A DNA stretch of 28,348 nt from the NCBI GenBank assembly GCA_002473385.1, contig DKTR01000063.1, forward strand, positions 7,895-36,242. The letters run 5' to 3'. The notes beneath the pieces were generated by a model that saw only the letters and a list, made by a program, of their open reading frames with translations, had not been told where the DNA came from and did not search any database. Positions 7,756 through 15,313 of this stretch are shown in pieces (positions within the stretch are counted from its first letter, which is position 1; the number at the start of each line of letters is the position of its first letter). The position numbers were made by a program, and so were the translations under genes. The stretch comes from Lachnospiraceae bacterium UBA7225 (GTDB lineage Bacteria > Bacillota > Clostridia > Lachnospirales > Lachnospiraceae).

Positions 7756-7812
7756 TTCGGTGGCACGAAACACGTGGGACAAATGCGTGCCATCGGATCA
7801 TTTCATTTTATT
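7756..7812 (+). terminator. Probable ackA terminator
   Basis: TTCGGTGGCACG (7756-7767) pairs with CGTGCCATCGGA (7786-7797) over 12 bp including two G-T pairs, with an 18-base loop that contains the self-complementary CACGTG. The tail TCATTTCATTTTATT is T-rich but interrupted, so strength is uncertain. It is the only stem of note in the 191 bases between ackA and the DUF177 gene, which otherwise hold the direct repeats, a small CTGCA/TGCAG stem (7836-7849) and the next promoter. Confidence 0.55.
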
Positions 7813-7821
7813 AGGAGAGAG

Positions 7822-7834
7822 AAAACTCCAAAAA
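7822..7834 (+). repeat. 13-bp direct repeat, copy 2
   Basis: Second exact copy of AAAACTCCAAAAA, 27 bases upstream of the consensus promoter of the DUF177 gene. Confidence 0.6.
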
Positions 7835-7860
7835 ACTGCAAAAATGCAGGAAAAAACTGA

Positions 7861-7889
7861 TTGACAAAACCATACCGGCTAGTTATAAT
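7861..7889 (+). promoter_or_regulatory. Perfect consensus sigma-A promoter of DUF177-rpmF
   Basis: TTGACA (7861-7866), exactly 17 bases, TATAAT (7884-7889). Both hexamers match consensus without a mismatch. Transcription would begin near 7896, 19 bases before the ATG, with AGGAGG in the short leader. Confidence 0.92.
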
Positions 7890-7914
7890 AATCAAGTATG
7901 GATAGGAGGATGTC

Positions 7915-8442
7915 ATGCTGATTGACTTAAACGAAGTTTTAAAAAACGACGGAAAAGTGATGCAGACAGATGTCATGCCGGAAATGAAACAGTTTGTTTC
8001 AAAAATGGGAACGTTTCCTATCGTTATGCAGCAACCGGTTTCCTTGAATATTCGGAACAAAGGAGACAGGGAACTGCAGATTACAGGGAGAACCGTGCTG
8101 ACTGTGCGTATTCCCTGCGACCGGTGCCTGGAGGCGGTTGACGTCACGCTGGAGCTGCTTTTTGACAAAGAGGCAGATCTGAAAAAGAGTGAGGCGCAGA
8201 GCCAGCAGATGCTGGACGACCAGGCGTATATGGAAGGGTACAATCTGGATGTGGATAAACTTGTTTATTCCGAGCTGCTGGTGAATTGGCCGTCCAAAGT
8301 ACTTTGTAAAGAAGACTGCAAGGGGATTTGCAGTATCTGCGGAACCAATTTAAATCAGAAGACCTGTGACTGCAGGAAAGATGAAACAGACCTGCGGATG
8401 GCGAAAATCCAGGAGATTTTTAACAAATTTAAGGAGGTGTGA
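7915..8442 (+). CDS. DUF177 protein (YceD/YlbN)
   Basis: A 175-residue member of the DUF177 family, which is nearly always encoded just before rpmF and, in E. coli (YceD), is linked to 23S rRNA accumulation; the molecular role is not settled. Residues 40-90 contain the family segment with CDRCLEAV, and the C terminus has a cysteine cluster C-KEDC-KGIC-SIC followed by TCDC, which could bind a metal. AGGAGG precedes the ATG. Only three bases separate it from rpmF, so both are co-transcribed from the consensus promoter upstream. Confidence 0.88.
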   Translation: MLIDLNEVLKNDGKVMQTDVMPEMKQFVSKMGTFPIVMQQPVSLNIRNKGDRELQITGRTVLTVRIPCDRCLEAVDVTLELLFDKEADLKKSEAQSQQMLDDQAYMEGYNLDVDKLVYSELLVNWPSKVLCKEDCKGICSICGTNLNQKTCDCRKDETDLRMAKIQEIFNKFKEV

Positions 8443-8445
8443 ACG

Positions 8446-8625
8446 ATGTCTATCTGCCCGAAGAATAAATCTTCCAAAGGAAGAAGGGACAAAAGAAGAG
8501 CAAACTGGAAAATGACTGCTCCAAACTTAGTAAAGTGCAGCAAATGCGGTGAGCTGATGATGTCCCACAGAGTCTGCAAGAATTGCGGAACATATAACAA
8601 AAAAGAGATTATCGCTCAGGATTAA
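8446..8625 (+). CDS. rpmF: 50S ribosomal protein L32
   Basis: This 59-residue protein starts MSICPKNKSSKGRRDKRRAN and continues with TAPNLVKCSKCGE and HRVCKNCGTY, the conserved L32 pattern. Two CxxC pairs (C31/C34 and C44/C47) form the zinc ribbon, so this is the zinc-binding (C+) form of L32. AAGGAGGTGTGA lies directly upstream and overlaps the end of the DUF177 gene. A hairpin terminator follows 13 bases after the stop. Confidence 0.96.
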   Translation: MSICPKNKSSKGRRDKRRANWKMTAPNLVKCSKCGELMMSHRVCKNCGTYNKKEIIAQD

Positions 8626-8638
8626 TCAAAACAAAATG

Positions 8639-8668
8639 AGGCTTCCCGGAAAATGGGGAGCCTTTTCT
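8639..8668 (+). terminator. Terminator after rpmF
   Basis: AGGCTTCCC (8639-8647) pairs with GGGGAGCCT (8655-8663), 9 bp with one G-T pair and a 7-base loop, followed by TTTCTCTTG. The end of its tail touches the -35 box of the plsX promoter. Confidence 0.8.
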
Positions 8669-8669
8669 C

Positions 8670-8698
8670 TTGATTTTTAACAGGATGTCCTGTATGAT
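8670..8698 (+). promoter_or_regulatory. Sigma-A promoter of the plsX-acpP-rnc-smc-ftsY-ilvA operon
   Basis: TTGATT (8670-8675), 17 bases, TATGAT (8693-8698). Start near 8705, about 22 bases before the plsX ATG. It begins right after the rpmF terminator. Confidence 0.75.
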
Positions 8699-8726
8699 AG
8701 TGAATAGAAATAAAGGAGATGATAGG

Positions 8727-9743
8727 ATGGAGGAAAGTGTACGGGTAGTGATCGATGCCATGGGCGGCGATTATGCTCCGGCGGAGCCGGTTCACGGGGC
8801 AGTGGAAGCCGTGCTCGCAGATGAGAGTGTCCGGGTAATTCTCACTGGAAGACAGGAAGTCATAGAAAAGGAACTGGCAAAGTATACTTACCCGAAAGAC
8901 CGGATTGAAATTGTCCATGCAGAAGAAGTCATCGAAACCGGAGAACCGCCGGTAAACGCCATTCGCAGGAAGAAGGATTCCTCGATCGCGGTTGGCATGC
9001 GTCTGGTAAAAAAAGGGGAAGCAGATGCGTTTATCTCTTCTGGCAGTACCGGAGCCGTTCTGGTAGGCGGACAGCTTCTTGTAGGCCGGATCCGGGGTGT
9101 GGAGCGACCGCCTCTGGCTCCGCTGATTCCGACGGAAAACGGCGTGGCGCTTCTGGTAGATTGCGGTGCAAATGTGGATGCACGCCCATCTCATCTTATT
9201 CAGTTCGCCAGGATGGGTTCTGTTTATATGAAAAATGTATTAGGCATTGAAAATCCGCGCGTTGGTCTCGTCAATATCGGAGTGGAAGAAGAAAAGGGGA
9301 ATGCTCTGGTAAAAGAGACATATCCTTTATTAAAAGAATGCCCGGATATCAATTTTGTCGGCAGTGTGGAGGCACGGGAGATCCCGGCGGGAGCATGCGA
9401 TGTCATTGTCTGTGAGGCATTTGTCGGCAATGTGATCTTAAAGCTCTATGAGGGTGTGGGCGCGACGCTGATCCGGAAGATCAAGCAGGGACTGATGACA
9501 AATCTGCGGTCGAAGATCGGTGCGCTTCTGATAAAACCGGCGCTGAAGGAGACAGTTAAAACCTTCGATGCCACACAGTACGGCGGAGCACCAATGCTTG
9601 GTCTGAACGGACTGGTGGTGAAAACACACGGAAGTGCGAAAAATGGTGAGATCAAAAATGCGGTTATGCAATGTGTGCAGTTTAAAAAACAGCACATCAG
9701 CGAAATTATGAGAGAGCTGTTCCGTGAAGAACAGGAAAAATAG
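8727..9743 (+). CDS. plsX: Phosphate acyltransferase PlsX
   Basis: PlsX makes acyl phosphate from acyl-ACP, the acyl donor for glycerol-3-phosphate acyltransferase PlsY in phospholipid synthesis; it is a peripheral membrane enzyme. The 338-residue protein begins MEESVRVVIDAMGGDYAPAEPV, with the family hallmark DAMGGD, and carries SSGSTGAV and DATQYGGAPMLGLNG near the C terminus. The start at 8727 is chosen because AAAGGAGA sits eight bases upstream; an earlier in-frame ATG at 8670 overlaps the promoter. It heads the operon, with acpP 11 bases downstream, matching its need for acyl-ACP. Confidence 0.95.
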   Translation: MEESVRVVIDAMGGDYAPAEPVHGAVEAVLADESVRVILTGRQEVIEKELAKYTYPKDRIEIVHAEEVIETGEPPVNAIRRKKDSSIAVGMRLVKKGEADAFISSGSTGAVLVGGQLLVGRIRGVERPPLAPLIPTENGVALLVDCGANVDARPSHLIQFARMGSVYMKNVLGIENPRVGLVNIGVEEEKGNALVKETYPLLKECPDINFVGSVEAREIPAGACDVIVCEAFVGNVILKLYEGVGATLIRKIKQGLMTNLRSKIGALLIKPALKETVKTFDATQYGGAPMLGLNGLVVKTHGSAKNGEIKNAVMQCVQFKKQHISEIMRELFREEQEK

Positions 9744-9754
9744 GAGGGAATATT

Positions 9755-9985
9755 ATGGAATTGGAAAAATTGCAGAAAATTATTGCGGAAGTCATGAATG
9801 TGGATGCGGAAGAAATTACAATGGACATGACCTTTGTGGATGACATTGGCGCAGATTCGCTGGATGTCTACCAGATTATTATGGGCATCGAAGAGGAATT
9901 TGACATTGAGATTCCGACAGAGGAAGCGGAAAAAATCGTTTCAGTAGGCGATGCGGTAGAAGCAATCAGAAATGCAGTGAATTAG
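9755..9985 (+). CDS. acpP: Acyl carrier protein
   Basis: This 76-residue acidic protein carries fatty acyl chains on a 4'-phosphopantetheine attached to S35 in the GADSLDVYQ motif, where most family members have DSLD-V/T-VE. Length and helix pattern (IGADSLD, EEEFDIEIPTEEAE) are normal. AGGAGG precedes the ATG. It lies between plsX and rnc, a widespread order in Firmicutes. One departure is the Y-Q after DSLDV where ELVM or VELV is more common; it should not affect attachment. Confidence 0.95.
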   Translation: MELEKLQKIIAEVMNVDAEEITMDMTFVDDIGADSLDVYQIIMGIEEEFDIEIPTEEAEKIVSVGDAVEAIRNAVN

Positions 9986-10002
9986 TGATTACTTATTTCG
10001 TG

Positions 10003-10034
10003 AGAGGGCGCCGAAGACAGCGCCCTCTTCGTAT
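10003..10034 (+). terminator. Hairpin between acpP and rnc, weak terminator
   Basis: AGAGGGCGC (10003-10011) pairs with GCGCCCTCT (10020-10028) with an 8-base loop, followed by a poor tail TCGTATTTG. It probably allows partial read-through, lowering rnc-smc expression relative to the abundant acpP transcript. The attenuation role is inference. Confidence 0.5.
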
Positions 10035-10054
10035 TTGTTAAGGAGTAAAGAAGG

Positions 10055-10747
10055 ATGCAGAGAGAAATATGCGAGCTGGAACAGAAGATTGGTTATTGTT
10101 TTACAGATAAGGAGCTGTTGGAAAATGCGCTCCGTCACAGCTCATATGCGAATGAACATAAAAAAAATCACTTAAAGGATAATGAGCGGCTGGAATTTCT
10201 CGGTGATGCAGTGCTGGAGCTGTCCAGCAGTGAATATCTGTACCGGCATTATCCGAAAATGAAGGAAGGCGAGATGACAAAGCTGCGGGCGAGCATTGTG
10301 TGTGAGCCGACACTTGCACAGTGTGCGGCGGCGATCGAGCTTGGCTCTTTTCTGCGCCTGGGCAGAGGAGAAGAACAGACCGGCGGACGTCACCGCGATT
10401 CGGTGGTTTCCGATGCAATGGAGGCACTGATTGGGGCAATCTTTCTGGATGGTGGTTTTACTAATGCAAAAGAATTTGTAAACAGATTCATTTTAAATGG
10501 AGCAGAGCATAAAAAACTCTTTTTTGATAGTAAAACTATCCTGCAGGAAATTGTACAAAGCTCCTTCAAGGGCGAGGTGATGTCCTACCATCTTCTGCGC
10601 GAGGAGGGACCGGAGCATGATAAAACCTTTGTTGTGCAGCTTTTTATCGGCGAGAAGGGCTTTGAAGAGGGGCGGGGAAGGACGAAGAAGAGCGCCGAGC
10701 AGGAAGCAGCATACCGGACAATGATGATTTTGAAAGGACAACAGTAA
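10055..10747 (+). CDS. rnc: Ribonuclease III
   Basis: Cleaves double-stranded RNA in rRNA precursors and mRNAs. The 230-residue protein has the catalytic domain with signature ERLEFLGDA (44-52; E47, D51) and DAMEALIGAIFLDGG (120-134; D120, E123), followed by a double-stranded RNA-binding domain (about 155-230) ending in the GRTKKSAEQEAA helix. AAGGAG lies upstream of the ATG. smc begins three bases after the stop, so the pair is coupled. Confidence 0.96.
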   Translation: MQREICELEQKIGYCFTDKELLENALRHSSYANEHKKNHLKDNERLEFLGDAVLELSSSEYLYRHYPKMKEGEMTKLRASIVCEPTLAQCAAAIELGSFLRLGRGEEQTGGRHRDSVVSDAMEALIGAIFLDGGFTNAKEFVNRFILNGAEHKKLFFDSKTILQEIVQSSFKGEVMSYHLLREEGPEHDKTFVVQLFIGEKGFEEGRGRTKKSAEQEAAYRTMMILKGQQ

Positions 10748-10750
10748 TCT

Positions 10751-13700
10751 ATGTATTTAAAGAGCATCGAAGTGCAGGGGTTTAAGTCCTTCGCAAATAA
10801 GATGAAGTTTCAGTTTCACAACGGGATTACCGGTATTGTGGGACCGAACGGCAGCGGAAAGAGTAATGTGGCGGATGCTGTCCGGTGGGTGCTTGGTGAA
10901 CAGAGTGCGAAGCAGCTGCGCGGCGCGAACATGCAGGACGTTATTTTTTCCGGCACGGAGAACCGCAAGCCTCTGGGATTTGCTTCGGTTGCCATCACGC
11001 TGGATAACACGGGGCATCAGCTTCCGACCGATTATGAAGAAGTGACGGTGACGCGGCGGCTCTATCGCTCCGGCGAAAGTGAGTATCTCATAAATGGAAC
11101 AAACTGTCGACTGCGCGACATTCAGGAGCTGTTTTATGATACCGGCATTGGCAAGGAAGGCTATTCTATCATCGGGCAGGGACAGATTGACAAAATTTTA
11201 AGCGGGAAGCCGGAAGAACGCCGGGAGCTGTTCGATGAGGCAGCAGGAATTGTAAAGTTTAAACGGCGTAAGCTCACTACCCAGAAAAAGCTGGAGGATG
11301 AGAGCAATAATCTGATGCGTGTGCGGGATATTCTTTCAGAGATTACCCGGCAGATCGGTCCGCTGGAGAAACAGTCGGAGAAAGCGAAAATATACCTGCA
11401 GCGCAAGGAAGAATTGAAAACGCTGGACATCAATATGTTCCTGCTGGAGGACGGACGGATCAGGAAGCAGCTGGAGGAGGTTTGCGGAAAGCTTTCTATT
11501 TCCGACAGTGACCTTGCACAGGCAGGTGAACAGCTGGAGGCGGCAAAAGGTGAATATGAGGCTGCTGAGCAGCGTCTGGAAGGGCTGAATACCGCCATTG
11601 AGGAAAAACAGGGCCAGATACACCAGGGCGCCATCAACCGCCAGCAGATGGAGAGCCGGATCGGACTGCTGCAGGAGCAGATCCGCTCGGTGCAGAAAAA
11701 TGATGAGCATTATGAAAACCGCATAATGGCTTTGGACAGAGACATTCTTGAGCGCAGTGAACAGCAAAAACAGGAGCGTAAAAAGCTTCTGACGCTGCAG
11801 GCAGAGGCGGAATCTGCAAGAGCGCAGGAGAAGGAACACGAACAGATTCTGGAGCTGCTTTCTCAGGAGGTCGCAGATCTGGAGACAGTGATCGCCCAGG
11901 GACAGTCGGGGCTTATTTCGCTCATTAATCAGCGCGGCGTTACAAAGACGAATCTCCAGCGCTATGAAACGATGCTGGAGCAGACACAGATCCGTAAAGC
12001 GGAGCTGGCAGGACGTCTTCTCACGGCGAAAGGCGAGGAAGAGGACCTCTCAAAAAACCGTCAGGCGCTGCAGACGGAGTATAACCAGACACTTGCGGTA
12101 ATTGATCAGATGATTGCCGACAACAGTGTAGTAGAGCAGAACATACAGAAGCTTCAGGAGGCTCTCTCAAAGAAGAACCGGGAGCTGGAGGAGGCAAAGA
12201 CAGCGTACCATCGCGAGTCTTCACGCCTGGAATCGCTGAGAAACATCACAGAGCGCTACGACGGCTACGGCATCAGTATCCGCAAGGTGATGGAGCAGAA
12301 AAACGTGCAGCCCGGTCTGCATGGCGTGGTGGCGGACTTAATTAAGACACAGAAAAAATACGAGACAGCGATTGAGACAGCGCTTGGCGGAAGCATCCAG
12401 AACATTGTTACAGACAATGAGGAGACGGCAAAGAGTATGATTGCTTTCTTAAAGCAGAACCGCTACGGGAGGGCAACTTTTCTTCCGCTGACCGCTATCC
12501 GCAGGCGGGGAGGACTTGCGAAGGAGCAGGCGCTTTATGAGCCTGGAGCAATCGGTGTTGCCAGCACGCTCGCTGAGGCGGATGAGATATATGAAAACCT
12601 GGTTGAGTATCTGCTGGGGCAGACTCTGGTGGTGGATACGATCGATCATGCAATCGCTATCGCCAGAAAATACCGGCACAGTCTGCACATTGTAACGCTG
12701 GAAGGAGATCTGCTCAGTCCGGGCGGTTCGATGTCTGGCGGAGCTTTTAAAAATTCCAGCAATCTGCTCGGCAGGAGACGTGAGACAGAGGAACTGGAAA
12801 AAAGCGTTGCAAAAAAGAATGAAGCTGTCCTGCAGACACAGAGAGACATTGAGAAATTGCGGGATAAACGGCAGGAACAGCGTCAGGATCTGATGGCGCG
12901 GACGGAAAAGCTGCAGCAGCAGTATCTGCTCAAGAACACCTCCCGGCTGAAGCTTGAGGAAATCAATGGGCAGACCAATAAAACCCGCAGCAGCAACGAG
13001 CAGCTGAGGCGCGAGGCGGCAGAGCTGGACGGGCAGATGCAGGATATTGGTGTGCAGAAGGCTGCACTTCTGGAGGAGTTAGAGGCATCACAGATACATG
13101 AGCAGGAACTGGAGGCAGAAATTACCGGACGCAGAGATATGCTGGAGGAGAAGCGCCGCCTGCAGGAGACGCAGAAGGATTCCACAGCCGCGGCGCATAC
13201 CAGAACGGCAGAGCTTGCGCAGCAGGAAACATTTGCAGGGGATACGGTCAGACGTCTGGAGAACGAGATACGCAGCTTTCAGAAGGAGAAGGAGCAAATA
13301 TGCGCAGATCGGCAGGGCTCTGGTGATGAGGTGGCGCAGAAAACGGCACAGATCGCACAGATAAAGGATACGCTGGAGCATGCGGCGCTGGCTGAACAGG
13401 AGCAGAAGGCACAGATTGAAGTGCTTATACAGGAGCGGCAGGAGGTTTCAGCAGCGCATAAGAGTTTCTTCGAAAAGCGGGAGGCACTTTCCGGTCAGAT
13501 AAGCAGTCTGGATAAGGAGCGGTACCGTCTGGAAAATCAGAAGGAGCGTCTGGAGGATTACCGCGAGCGGCAGATCAATTACATGTGGGAAGAATATGGT
13601 CTGACAGCGAGCGAGGCAGCCGGCTTCGAGGATAAGACTCATGAAAATCCGGCGCAGCTCAAAAAACGTATTGCGGAGCTGAAGGGTGAAATCAAGGCGC

Positions 13701-14311
13701 TTGGACCTGTTAATGTAAATGCCATCGAGGAATACCGCGAGACTGCCGAGCGTCATAAATTCCTTACGGAGCAGCACGATGACCTGGTAAAAGCGGGGGA
13801 GGCACTGAAGGATATTATCCGTGAGCTGGACAGCGGAATGCGCAAACAATTTGCAGAAAAATTTGCCATTATGCAGACGGAGTTTGCCAAATCCTTCAAA
13901 GAACTGTTCGGCGGCGGTCATGGTACGCTGGAGCTTGTGGAGGATGAAGATATCCTGGAGGCGGGTATCCGCATTATCGCGCAGCCGCCCGGAAAGAAGC
14001 TGCAGAACATGATGCAGATGTCCGGTGGGGAAAAGGCGCTCACAGCAATCGCGCTGCTGTTTGCCATCCAGAATATGAAGCCCTCACCGTTCTGTCTGCT
14101 TGACGAGATTGAGGCGGCGCTTGATGAAAATAACGTAGCGCGTTACGCGGGATATCTGAAAAAGTTGACAAAGAATACACAATTTATTATTATTACTCAT
14201 AGAAGGGGAACGATGGCGGCGGCAGACCGCCTCTACGGAATCACCATGCAGGAAAAGGGAGTTTCCACGCAGGTTTCCGTAAATATGGTAGAAGAGGAAC
14301 TCGACAAATAG
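10751..14311 (+). CDS. smc: Chromosome segregation protein SMC
   Basis: A 1186-residue ATPase that compacts and segregates the chromosome together with ScpA and ScpB. It has the Walker A loop GPNGSGKS (31-38) and the N-terminal FKSFANK, long coiled coils (about 170-500 and 660-1020), the hinge domain (about 500-660, GYGISIRKVMEQKN to FLPLTAIRRRGG), and the C-terminal head with the ABC signature MSGGEKALTA (about 1090) and Walker B FCLLDEIEAALDE. The length matches bacterial SMC. Its start has only a modest AAAGGA site about 12 bases upstream, consistent with coupling to rnc. Confidence 0.97.
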   Translation: MYLKSIEVQGFKSFANKMKFQFHNGITGIVGPNGSGKSNVADAVRWVLGEQSAKQLRGANMQDVIFSGTENRKPLGFASVAITLDNTGHQLPTDYEEVTVTRRLYRSGESEYLINGTNCRLRDIQELFYDTGIGKEGYSIIGQGQIDKILSGKPEERRELFDEAAGIVKFKRRKLTTQKKLEDESNNLMRVRDILSEITRQIGPLEKQSEKAKIYLQRKEELKTLDINMFLLEDGRIRKQLEEVCGKLSISDSDLAQAGEQLEAAKGEYEAAEQRLEGLNTAIEEKQGQIHQGAINRQQMESRIGLLQEQIRSVQKNDEHYENRIMALDRDILERSEQQKQERKKLLTLQAEAESARAQEKEHEQILELLSQEVADLETVIAQGQSGLISLINQRGVTKTNLQRYETMLEQTQIRKAELAGRLLTAKGEEEDLSKNRQALQTEYNQTLAVIDQMIADNSVVEQNIQKLQEALSKKNRELEEAKTAYHRESSRLESLRNITERYDGYGISIRKVMEQKNVQPGLHGVVADLIKTQKKYETAIETALGGSIQNIVTDNEETAKSMIAFLKQNRYGRATFLPLTAIRRRGGLAKEQALYEPGAIGVASTLAEADEIYENLVEYLLGQTLVVDTIDHAIAIARKYRHSLHIVTLEGDLLSPGGSMSGGAFKNSSNLLGRRRETEELEKSVAKKNEAVLQTQRDIEKLRDKRQEQRQDLMARTEKLQQQYLLKNTSRLKLEEINGQTNKTRSSNEQLRREAAELDGQMQDIGVQKAALLEELEASQIHEQELEAEITGRRDMLEEKRRLQETQKDSTAAAHTRTAELAQQETFAGDTVRRLENEIRSFQKEKEQICADRQGSGDEVAQKTAQIAQIKDTLEHAALAEQEQKAQIEVLIQERQEVSAAHKSFFEKREALSGQISSLDKERYRLENQKERLEDYRERQINYMWEEYGLTASEAAGFEDKTHENPAQLKKRIAELKGEIKALGPVNVNAIEEYRETAERHKFLTEQHDDLVKAGEALKDIIRELDSGMRKQFAEKFAIMQTEFAKSFKELFGGGHGTLELVEDEDILEAGIRIIAQPPGKKLQNMMQMSGGEKALTAIALLFAIQNMKPSPFCLLDEIEAALDENNVARYAGYLKKLTKNTQFIIITHRRGTMAAADRLYGITMQEKGVSTQVSVNMVEEELDK

Positions 14312-14322
14312 GGATACAAACG

Positions 14323-14340
14323 TGCCCGGCAGGGCATTTT
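14323..14340 (+). terminator. Small hairpin with T4 between smc and ftsY
   Basis: TGCCC (14323-14327) and GGGCA (14332-14336) with loop GGCA, then TTTT. The stem is only 5 bp, so at most a weak attenuator in front of ftsY. Confidence 0.35.
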
Positions 14341-14362
14341 GATCTGTAACAGGAGGAGCTTT

Positions 14363-15298
14363 ATGGAAGAAAAGAAGGGTTTTTTCAAAAGACTGGCAGA
14401 GGGGCTTTCCAAGACGAGAGATAATATTGTATCCGGTATCGACAGCATTTTCAGTGGATTTTCCAGCATTGACGAAGATTTTTATGAAGAGATCGAGGAG
14501 ACGCTGATCATGGGCGATCTGGGCATCAATGCGACAACTGCGATTATCGAGGATTTAAAGAAAAAGGTAAAGGAGAATCACATCAAGGAGCCGTCGGAGT
14601 GCAGGCGTTATCTTATCGATAGTATTCGCCGGCAAATGGAGGTGGGTGAGACTGCTTACGAGTTTGAACACCGCACGTCAGTGGTTCTTGTAATTGGTGT
14701 GAATGGTGTCGGTAAAACGACGAGTGTCGGCAAGCTTGCCGGAAAGCTAAAGGACCAGGGCAGGAAGGTTGTGCTCGCAGCCGCGGATACCTTCCGCGCC
14801 GCTGCCGGAGAACAGCTTTCCGAGTGGGCAAACCGGGCAGGTGTGGAGATTATCTCCGGGCAGGAAGGCAGCGATCCGGCATCGGTTGTTTACGATGCGG
14901 TGGCTGCTGCCAAGGCGCGACATGCAGATGTGCTGCTCTGCGACACGGCAGGCAGACTGCACAACAAAAAGAATCTGATGAATGAGCTGGGTAAGATTAA
15001 CCGTATTCTTGAAAAGGAATATCCGGAGGCATACCGCGAGACGCTTGTTGTGCTGGACGGAACGACCGGGCAGAATGCGCTTGTACAGGCGCGGGAGTTT
15101 GCGGAGGTTGCCAATATCACCGGTATCATTCTGACAAAGCTGGATGGGACGGCAAAGGGCGGCATTGCTATAGCCATTCACTCTGAGCTTGGCATCCCGG
15201 TGAAATATATCGGCGTTGGTGAGAGCATTGAGGATTTACAGAAATTTAACGCAGAAGAATTTGTGAATGCATTGTTTTTAACAGATGACAGAGGTTAA
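14363..15298 (+). CDS. ftsY: Signal recognition particle receptor FtsY
   Basis: The GTPase receptor that docks Ffh-ribosome complexes at the membrane. The 311-residue product has a short N-terminal basic helix (EKKGFFKRLAEGL) instead of the long acidic A domain of E. coli, then the N domain, the P loop GVNGVGKTT (112-120), DTAGRLHNKKNLM, and TKLDGTAKGG. The ATG at 14363 is chosen because AGGAGGAG lies directly upstream; an in-frame ATG at 14339 has no site. The gene is 51 bases downstream of smc and 15 bases upstream of the threonine ammonia-lyase gene. Its partner ffh lies 1.7 kb downstream in the next operon. Confidence 0.96.
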   Translation: MEEKKGFFKRLAEGLSKTRDNIVSGIDSIFSGFSSIDEDFYEEIEETLIMGDLGINATTAIIEDLKKKVKENHIKEPSECRRYLIDSIRRQMEVGETAYEFEHRTSVVLVIGVNGVGKTTSVGKLAGKLKDQGRKVVLAAADTFRAAAGEQLSEWANRAGVEIISGQEGSDPASVVYDAVAAAKARHADVLLCDTAGRLHNKKNLMNELGKINRILEKEYPEAYRETLVVLDGTTGQNALVQAREFAEVANITGIILTKLDGTAKGGIAIAIHSELGIPVKYIGVGESIEDLQKFNAEEFVNALFLTDDRG

Positions 15299-15313
15299 AG
15301 GGGAAATTAAGTT

